From assembly GCF_032191515.1 (NCBI RefSeq), contig NC_091409.1, positions 9,192,501 to 9,256,500 on the forward strand: a stretch of DNA of 64,000 bases. The letters run 5' to 3'. Below are positions 56,190 to 64,000 of this stretch, piece by piece (the stretch's first letter is position 1; each line of letters begins with the position of its first letter). A program made the position numbers and the translations under genes. The stretch comes from Phaenicophaeus curvirostris. Taxonomy: Eukaryota; Chordata; Aves; Cuculiformes; Cuculidae. The notes beneath the pieces were generated by a model. That model was not told the origin of the DNA and did no database searches. It worked only from the letters and a program-made list of their open reading frames with translations.

Positions 56190-58150
56190 CTGGCAGGGAG
56201 GTGTTGAGCACCTTCCTAAATCAGCCCATGTGCACCTAACGACACCTCATAGCACAGGTGAGCTCCACCTGGGTGCCCCTGCTGCTCACACGGCCTCCCA
56301 GTGCATCTCCGTGTGTCCCCGTCCACCACATGCCTTTCCCCTGGGCTTCCCCAGACCCAGAGCGCAGGAACATCACTTTGCTGGAGCCAGAAGCCTGCGC
56401 AGCCCTCACCTTCAGGCTCTCCAGCAAGCGAGGCTGGGCAGCGAGGGGTCTCGTGGCAGCAGGCGGTGGGGCTGGGGGCAGGAGCCAGCGGGCATCCCGC
56501 ACAGGCGGTGAGGCAGCAGTGTGCCGAGGTGGAAGTAAAGAGTTACTGAACAAGCAGACGTTCAATAATTCATGGTCACTGAACTGCAACGGGAACAACG
56601 ACAAATAATAATATGGGAAAACGGGGAGAAACCTGAAATTGTTGGGCCGGTGGATCAAGCATGAAGAGTGCGTGCCGAGCAAGTGGGGAGCAGTCACGCC
56701 GTGTACAGACAGAGGGGCCAGTGCCATCCCCACCACAGCACCTTGTCCCTACCACCCCCAGCCCACAGGTCCTCAGTGTAGCCATGACCCCATGGCTGCT
56801 GTCCCGGTGCACATTCCTGGCCCAGGGAATGCCGAGCAGTGCTGCGTGCCAGCCCTCGGTGCCCTCCAAGCCTGGTCAGCATGCAGGGAGCTTGTTCGTG
56901 TCTGCAGGAGGCAGGGAAGGCGGATCTGTTCTCCCTAATTATAATTAGTGATGCTTACCACGGGAGTTTGCAAACATGGTTTAATTAAAACAGCCAGGCT
57001 CCTTCCACATGCTGCACCCTCCCTGGGGTCAAGGACAGCAGAGCAAAGGAAGCAGGACCTGGGGGGATGCTCAGCAGAGTTTGGCTGCTGGGCCCACGCA
57101 AGGTTTATCCCTTGTCTTTGCCTACAGTTGTGGCCCAAAGAGCTGGCTGGGCTTGGCTCTGGCAGGGATCACCCCGTGCCGCTGCACGGATGCGCTCCGA
57201 GGACCTGGCACTGCCAGGACTGTGCTCTGCTCCAGGGACCAGGAGGACACCCGTGCACACTGACTCAGCCAGCGACCAGCAGACACTGAACAGGGAAATT
57301 TAATCTACAGCCACAAGAAAGGGCTGTGGAGTCTCTAGATGCATGAGTCTGCTTCTTCTGTCAGAAGAAAAATAGGAAAGGGGCATAGGGAATTAGACAA
57401 AAGCCATGAAGTAGAGAGGGAGGGCGGGGGGAGTCAGGGAGCGCAGGTGGCACCTGATGGCAGCCCCAGAGTGAGCAGAGCCCCGTGGTGGAAAGGGCTC
57501 GGCTGTACCTCTCCAGCCGGACCCTCCAGCAGCTTCTGCCCTCCCAGAGCTAGTGCCAAGCAGCCTGCACTGGGAGCCCCTAGGCTGCTCCTCTCCCTCT
57601 TGCTCCAGCCTGCAGCATCCTTCGGGCTCATCCGAGGTGGGCCAGGTGTGCTGTCTTGTCCTTGCAGCCTGGCCATGGCCCATGGCTGGTGGCCACCACG
57701 CCTCAGCCACCCAAAGCCCTGCAGACCTGGGACTGGGATTGTGGCAGATGTTGGTGAGTGCCAGGAGGAGACAGGGCTGAATGAGAGCAAGCCCTGGCAG
57801 GCTGTCTCTCTGGCTGCAGCAGAGATGACCATGGCCCAGGTTGTCCTATGACTGGCCGTGAATTCTGGCGATGTGAGTGAGACCATTCTGAGCTCAGAGG
57901 CTGTAGGGGCCTGGCAGCATTGGGCTGAGTGTCTGTGCAGGCTGAGCTGCGGGCACGATGCCTGCAGTGGAGAGCAGCAACTTGGTCAGAGCACCTGGCA
58001 CCGCACTGGGAACCTGGATGAGTAATTGCCATTGTCACCAAACCTAATTAGGAGGCTGGGCACAGACAGCTGGAAGCTGTAGGTGTTAATTCTTCCTGGT
58101 GGGAGTGGTGCCCATTCAGAGGGGCTCGTGTGCAGCTCCTCTGCCCTGCT
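56190..58150. other. Intergenic, no gene recognised
   Basis: Unique sequence. Two AT-rich patches: 56540-56640 and 56930-57000, the latter with the 14-bp palindrome CTAATTATAATTAG at 56935-56948. No coding content is seen. Confidence 0.45.
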
Positions 58151-58153
58151 AAC

Positions 58154-58432
58154 CATAGAATCATAGAATCACCAGGTTGGTCGATGATCCCACCGGATCA
58201 TCGAGTCCAACCATTCCTATCAAACACTAAACCATGTACCTCAGCGCCTCATCCACCCGTCCCTTAAACCCCTCCAGGGAAGGGGACTCAACCCCCTCCC
58301 TGGGCAGCTTCTGCCAGTGCCCAATGACCCTTTCCGTGAAAAATTATTCCTAACATCCAGCCTGAACCTCCCCTGGTGGAGCTTGAGGCCATTCCCTCTC
58401 GTCCTGTCCCCTGTCACTTGGGAGAAGAGCTG
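58154..58432 (-). mobile_element. CR1 LINE 3' fragment, antisense, with internal hairpin
   Basis: Same subfamily as the 53420 and 55766 copies, ending at CACTTGGGAGAAGAGC. The usual GGTTGGAAGAGACC is replaced by GGTTGGTCGATGATCC, creating a perfect 10-bp inverted repeat (58181-58190 and 58195-58204). Confidence 0.95.
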
Positions 58433-58439
58433 TGCTTGG

Positions 58440-61400
58440 TGCTCCCTCTGCCCTGGGAGGCTGCACGGTGCAAGAGGGAGCCAAGCTCGGTGTCTCGGTG
58501 ACAGGTTTACAAATCACCATTGCTGCGTGAAGACGGAGCTTGGCTGCCTCGGCATTCATCCCTGCACTAATTACTGCCTCCCCGAGGAACACGATCCATC
58601 TCGCTGTAATTGACAAAAGGCAATTAAAAAGCAGTTGTGAATAAAGGGGGGACATCTCTGGAGGGCCTGGCAGGAGAGATTTAGGTGCTCTGCTCCCTGG
58701 AGCTTGGATGCTTTCCACTGGCACAGCTCTGGGGTGATGCTCGGGACGGCTGTGCCCCCTTCTGCCCTGCTGCCAGCTCAGCCCTGGTGCACAAGTGCTC
58801 TGCCCTGCGCCCAGCCCTCTGCTCACCTGCGTCTCCTCCTGCCCTGCCAGCTGCAGGACTGGCTGTGTACACCACACCTGGGCTCCGCACAGACCCAGTG
58901 ACCTGGTCAGATGTGTTCTCTGGCTGCCTTCCCGTGGGCAGGGGCCGGGAAGGAGCAACAGTGCCCTGCACCCCGGGGAGCTGGAGCCAGCACCCATCAG
59001 AGAGCTCATCCCAGGGGATCCTGGCCAGCCCATGCTGGGATAAGGCCCTGGAGCTGGAAGAGCTCCAGAATCCTGCCCTGCCAGGAGCTGCGTGGGACAT
59101 GGGGAATATGGGAAACATGGGGAGAGGAGGGCAGAGTCACGCTGGGAGCAGCGCTGTGCCTGCCCAGGGAGCACGAGTCCTCACTGCTTGCACTGCTGCA
59201 GAGCGCAGCCTTGCAGGAGACAAAGGGCAATCAGCGGCAAGTGGCACGGAGCTGGGCATGAAGAGCGGCTGATTGAGGAAGAGACACGTCAGGCACCTCT
59301 TGTGCCGAGCAATCTCCTGATTGTGGAGAGCAGCATGTGCGGGCGCTGCAGCTCACCTGCAGAGAGCAGGGATGTGGAGGGGGGGAAACAGCGTGCGGGC
59401 AGCAGGGTGCAGCAGGGGGCAAGCCCCATGGACCTCCTGCTCTCCGGAGATGGGGAGGTTACACCAGGGGTGCAGCCAGCCCAGCAGTGCCCTGTGTCCC
59501 GTTGCTCTCCCAAGAGCTGCCAGTGTTATTCCAGCCTCACAGAGTCACACGGCCTGGAGAACGTGTGCAGGAGGGAAGGGCAGGGGCACGAGGCTGTGGT
59601 CTTCAGCTCAGGACCAGGACCTGTTGGCACAGGGAGCCGTGCCAGCTGCTGGTGCTGCCAGGTCCAGCCATGAGCCATGACAGAACACAGAGCTGCCCTT
59701 ACTGCCTGACTCTTGCTTGGGACCAGGGCTCACAAGAGCTGCTTGTGGGAAGGCTAAACTGCCCTGGGGAACATCCGCAACCCTGAAAGCCCCGGCATGT
59801 GTGGCTCAGGCAGGTCCTGGCCACTCTGCTCACCCTCTGCGCCTGTAGTGGCACCAGCTGCACCTGCAGCGCGCCAGCTGTGGAGGGGAACATGTGGGGC
59901 AGGTGCAGTCCCACGGCTACCGTAGGGTGCGGGGTGTAGGGTGCAGGGTCACCCACTTCCCAGCGGTGGCAGATGGCAGGAAGTGCTGATGCTGGGATGC
60001 TCTTCACCATCTGTTGGGTCTAATTGACTTTCTGCAGAAGTTCTCAAAAAAAACCTAAACCAGTTGCAAGAACAAAATTGTTAATTAAAAGGCCTTTTGA
60101 TTAGCTAGACAAATATTTATAAATTATGACTGACCCCAGCCACTCCATTTTTTTATCTGCAAACTCCACATTCAGCAGTTATCGCAGCAATTACTTCTAC
60201 GTGATGATTCCCTATGTACTCCCTCCCCAGGGTGTCCCTGCAGCGGTGGGCAGGCTGGCAGGAGGAGGGCACCTGGGGCTGCCAAGCAGAGTGGTGAGCT
60301 CCCCACTGCACTCCAGCACGTGTCAGCCCCTGTCTGCCCTGCTGCAGGCAGCTCCACACTCCAGCCATGGCAATTCTGGCATCAGTGCCCTGCCCTGGGC
60401 CTGGCACTGATGATCCGGGGAGCAAATTAGGCTCATGCTTACCCATGAGCTGAGAGGACACAGCTGCAGAGCTGCCTGTGCTTTTGGGAGAGGCTCAGCA
60501 CCCCAGCAGTGGGTACCCAGCACCAGGGCAGGGCTTCCCATGGCCAGATCTCCCTGTCCTGCTCCCACGCTGGGGCAGGGTGTGCTGAGGGCTCTGCTGG
60601 TTACCTCGGACCCTGCTGCACCACCCAGAGTGGCCGGTGGGTTGAGGTGAACCCCCCCTTTCCCCCAGACACTGCTGGTATCCCACTGCCAGAGGCTGCA
60701 GGATGGGGATCCCTGTGTTGTTGTCCCATGCCGAGGGGCACACAGGGAGGGAGTTGTGGGGAGGCAGCACCAGCTGCGTGTTCCCAGGGTGGGACATGGG
60801 TTTTAATGTGGTACGAAATTGATGGATGATTCTGAGCAAGCGAGTGTTCAGTGTAAATTACCCATGTTAGGCTCCAGTCCGTGGCTAATTCATTAGACAC
60901 ACGTTCCTACACAAAAATAAAAAGCCTTCTGCATGCATTGTTCACCAACCGTTCTGAAGAGGAGATGTGGGGAGGCGAGGCAGGCTCTTGACCCGCTCTT
61001 CTGGTTAAATTCTAATTCCCAGCCTCTCTGCTCCCATCTCGATGAGCAGGAACAGCTCCCAGTCCTGCTTGGGAAATGCTGCCAGCTCCTGCCCGTCCCC
61101 AGAGCCTGGTGGCCACGGGGCTCGGCACAGAGAGGGGCCAGGGGGGAGCGTGGGGCACGGCACAGGGAACGCCAACCACTGGTTCTGGTGGGAGAACAAA
61201 TCCCAGGCATCAGACTTGGCAAAACACCAAGATGTGAAGGCCCATTCCCTTGATCTAGCACCATTTGGAGTCTTATTAATGGAGTGGGAAAGCTAATTGT
61301 GATTAAAGTAACGATGGTGCTAAACAGATAATTCTGCACTGAAGGGGAAGATAGATTTTTAAAAGGTGAATAAAAATGGAAAAGACGGAGTAACCAGTCT

Positions 61401-64000
61401 CTAAATAAGCAGAGCTCAGTAAGTGAGGATTCATTTTTGTATTAGCACAGGGATCTCCGGGGAGGCATGCGTCTGCATCCCCAGTGCCTGAGACTGCACA
61501 GCTCTTAATAAATGGCACGGCAGCGATGCCGGGCCTGCCCGCTTCATTACCATGACTACTGCACTCTGCTTCTACTGAAACTAAATATTTAACAGAGAGC
61601 AGGTGTGCGGAGGATCCCAGCCCTCCCAAGCCATCAGCACCATCTCCGCAGGCAGGGAGGCGGTGAGCATCCCACCCCACGTGCCTGGCCACAGGAGACT
61701 TTGCACCTGAGCCAGGTAGCAGTGACCAGGTCAAGAAGTCCAGGCAATAGGCTTAGCTGGAGACCCTTCTCTAGGGAGATTAAAATGCTGCCTGAGTGGA
61801 GCAGAGCTCCTCTCCCTGCCAGCAGTAGCAGGGAGAGCCCAGCCAGGACCTCGCTGCGCACCAAACAGCTCAGCAAAGGCTGCAGGATCCTCCTCCGCAC
61901 CGATGATGCTCCTCTCCTGCCCCAGCCGTCTCACGGTGCCTGCCCACAGCAGGGAGGCGGCAGGGACTTGGGGCACCGGCTCAAAGCAATGTACCCTGGG
62001 GGACACAGAATACACTGTGGAGACACCGGTGTCCAACCTCCCTGCAGGTCTTGGTTGCTGCTTTCCAGAAGACCCCAGACTCAGCAGATATCTCATAGCT
62101 CCTCCTTCCCACAACAAGTAGCACAGGAGGCAGCGGGAAGGAGTTGGCATGGCAGGACTGTTGGAGGTTATTGTTTCAATAAATAGCTGGCATACAAGTG
62201 CTCAAGGTAAGCAAGGAGAGCCCGTGTCTCAGCACGGCTCCTGCCTGCCAACAGCCTCCACCTCGCTTTGCATTTCAAGGGCTCGCCAAGACCCACCTCT
62301 GCCCGGCTGCTACCGAACCCCTGCTCCCTGGGTGCCGCAGGGCTTTCTGCTCCCCAGCGCTCTCCCACCCTCGCTGTGCATTTCTGTTCACCCCTCTAAA
62401 TGTTCTAATACTGTAAAAGATCCATCAGAAACCTTCCACTCCAGAGGGATATATATTATCTAAATTTGATAAGACAACTTAATTTCTCTCCATGTCTGTT
62501 ACTGGCGATAAAACTGGGAGACTTTTATGACCCAGAGTCCTCTGTAAGATTGTCAGGAACTTATTATACAAGGTATAACTGGATTTCTCTCCACAGATGG
62601 CTCGCAGCCATGAGCTGTAACGCAATTCTGCAGCACATTTGGTAGAATAAATGCAAAGAGCTTGTTACAGTGAGTTAGATAAGAGAGACGGGAACACGGC
62701 TCTCGCAGGCTAATTCAGCATCTGATCTGCCTTTTCCCTCGCTGTGAAGGACAACTTGGAGAAGTGCATTTCATGCTGAGGAAGGAGCCAAGCCTGGGAC
62801 ATGCAAGGAAACCACTGCGGCGCTGGGAGGGACAGGACCTAGTGTGCCGCAGCAGAGCTACCGGCCCCGGCGCTTCACACGCTGCAACCACATCCCTGGC
62901 AAAGCAGCAGCGGCAGGTGCCTTCCCGCACCACAATGAGGGACAACAGGTCCCTCTCAGAGGCCCTTACGGCAGGATCATCCGTTATAGTTATCACACAG
63001 CCCATTCAGGCTCTGACCAGATAAAGACTGGTGATTTTTTATTTACTGATTTTTTATTCCAGCATCCTGTGGGCAGGATGCCACGCAGCGTGCTCATTTA
63101 TCTCAATTTGCTCCCTCCTACCTCCCTTCCCTAATTTTTCAGCAGAGCCTTGGAGGTGAAAGCCTTATCTATGCAGTTCTCCCGCACATGGAAAGCAATC
63201 GTGGCCTTTCCTTGTAGGGGCCCTGGTGGGGCTATTTACTGTCAGAGCTGTGGCTACATGGATCGGAGATGCCATCAGTCTTTCCATGGCCAAGCCAGAC
63301 CTGAGGCAGCAGTGGGAATGATGTGTGGGGCTGCAAAGGCTCCTGGCTACACAATGGCTCTCCAGCAACCATCCCTGATCAACAAACCCCCACCAAACTT
63401 AAACCATGTTAGAGCAAACGGAAACTACTGGAAAGAATCAGCCAGGAATAGCACTTTCCTCTTGTGGTGGTTCTGGCTGCCCACCTTTGTGCAGCCCCAA
63501 TGGGTAGCAGAGCCAGCCCCACATCCCCGTGCACTGCCCCTGTGGGCATTGGCAGCACCCTCATGCATATACTGAACCCCAGATTAGGTGCTTGAAGGGC
63601 CCCTGCACAGCTTCACGCAGGCCAGGCTGCTCCTCACGCCCCTGCCGGCATCCCCTGCGGCCACCTGGGCAAGCAGCTCTGGTCCTTGGCCATCAAACCC
63701 TGCAGGACACAGCAGGGCTGGGAGCCTGGCTGGGAGCAGGGGCTGCAGCGTGGCGTGGCCACATTAATGCTGGGCAAAATATGTTGTTATGTGCGTCAGG
63801 TTTTGTAATGGAACATGTTTAAAATTCAATAGAAAGAAAGATGAAAAAATAAGTTTCTTATCTAAAGGAACCATAGAACCAGTGAGGAAATTATGAATGT
63901 CTCGTTGTCCAAGGTTAAAGAGTGAGAGCTGAGGCATGAAAAGGCAGGAGATAAGATGAAATGTTTTCTGTTCAAATGAATGGGCTCCACTCTGCTCCGT
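58440..64000. other. Intergenic region with AT-rich islands, no gene recognised
   Basis: No coding exon on either strand. Islands of AT-rich sequence alternate with GC-rich DNA: 58540-58640, 60000-60210, 60830-60915, 61240-61600, 62400-62720, 62985-63150 and 63765-64000. Several contain TAATTA or ATTAA-type homeodomain cores. In other vertebrates CDH22 lies beyond CD40, so these may be its distal regulatory DNA, but that is inference. Confidence 0.45.

Noticed and set aside
47600..64000. CDH22 terminal exons expected from synteny
   Set aside because: I looked on the minus strand for the conserved type II cadherin cytoplasmic ending and found nothing. The gene presumably lies beyond the window.

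Overview
The window looks like a gene-dense, GC-rich avian chromosome segment. It carries many CR1 LINE fragments with the typical bird 3' end, compact introns, a solo retroviral LTR, and three vertebrate genes in a conserved order: SLC12A5 (+), NCOA5 (-), CD40 (+). That order is also found on human 20q13. The species cannot be named from the sequence alone.

Layout. 1-2873 is the 5' flank or first intron of SLC12A5; the conserved first coding exon (KCC2a or KCC2b type) is not visible and is expected upstream of the window. 2874-17055 holds 25 coding exons of SLC12A5, the neuronal K-Cl cotransporter KCC2, in unbroken frame (about 1,093 residues). They include a 15-nt microexon and two introns with U12-type splice signals. 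17056 to about 21300 is its long 3' UTR. About 700 bases separate it from the convergent NCOA5 3' end near 22005. NCOA5 occupies 23260-38009 on the minus strand in nine coding exons (712 residues), with non-coding 5' sequence reaching a CpG-rich promoter near 40.8-41.1 kb. CD40 follows head to head at 42462-47235 in nine coding exons (276 residues), with its poly(A) signal at 47553. From 47.6 kb to the end I find no gene. There are CR1 pieces, single-copy DNA, and AT-rich islands with homeodomain-like sites that become denser towards the right edge. In human the next gene is CDH22, but none of its exons is visible here.

Main points. (1) NCOA5 here has an in-frame N-terminal RRM (RNA-binding domain) spread over three exons. 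The mammalian protein as I remember it starts at the equivalent of Met101, inside the third of these exons. (2) Two SLC12A5 introns carry U12-type donors and branch sites. (3) The SLC12A5 3' UTR has two adjacent Pumilio elements and two 8-mer miR-25/92 seed sites. (4) A 383-bp solo LTR with a 6-bp target duplication sits 19 bases inside an SLC12A5 intron. (5) One CR1 copy carries a perfect hairpin, the signature of a template-switch mutation.

The three genes do not form a pathway: KCC2 sets neuronal chloride, NCOA5 is a nuclear coregulator, and CD40 is an immune receptor. Their shared features are arrangement: convergent 3' ends (SLC12A5/NCOA5) and divergent promoters (NCOA5/CD40) with a kappa-B site between them.
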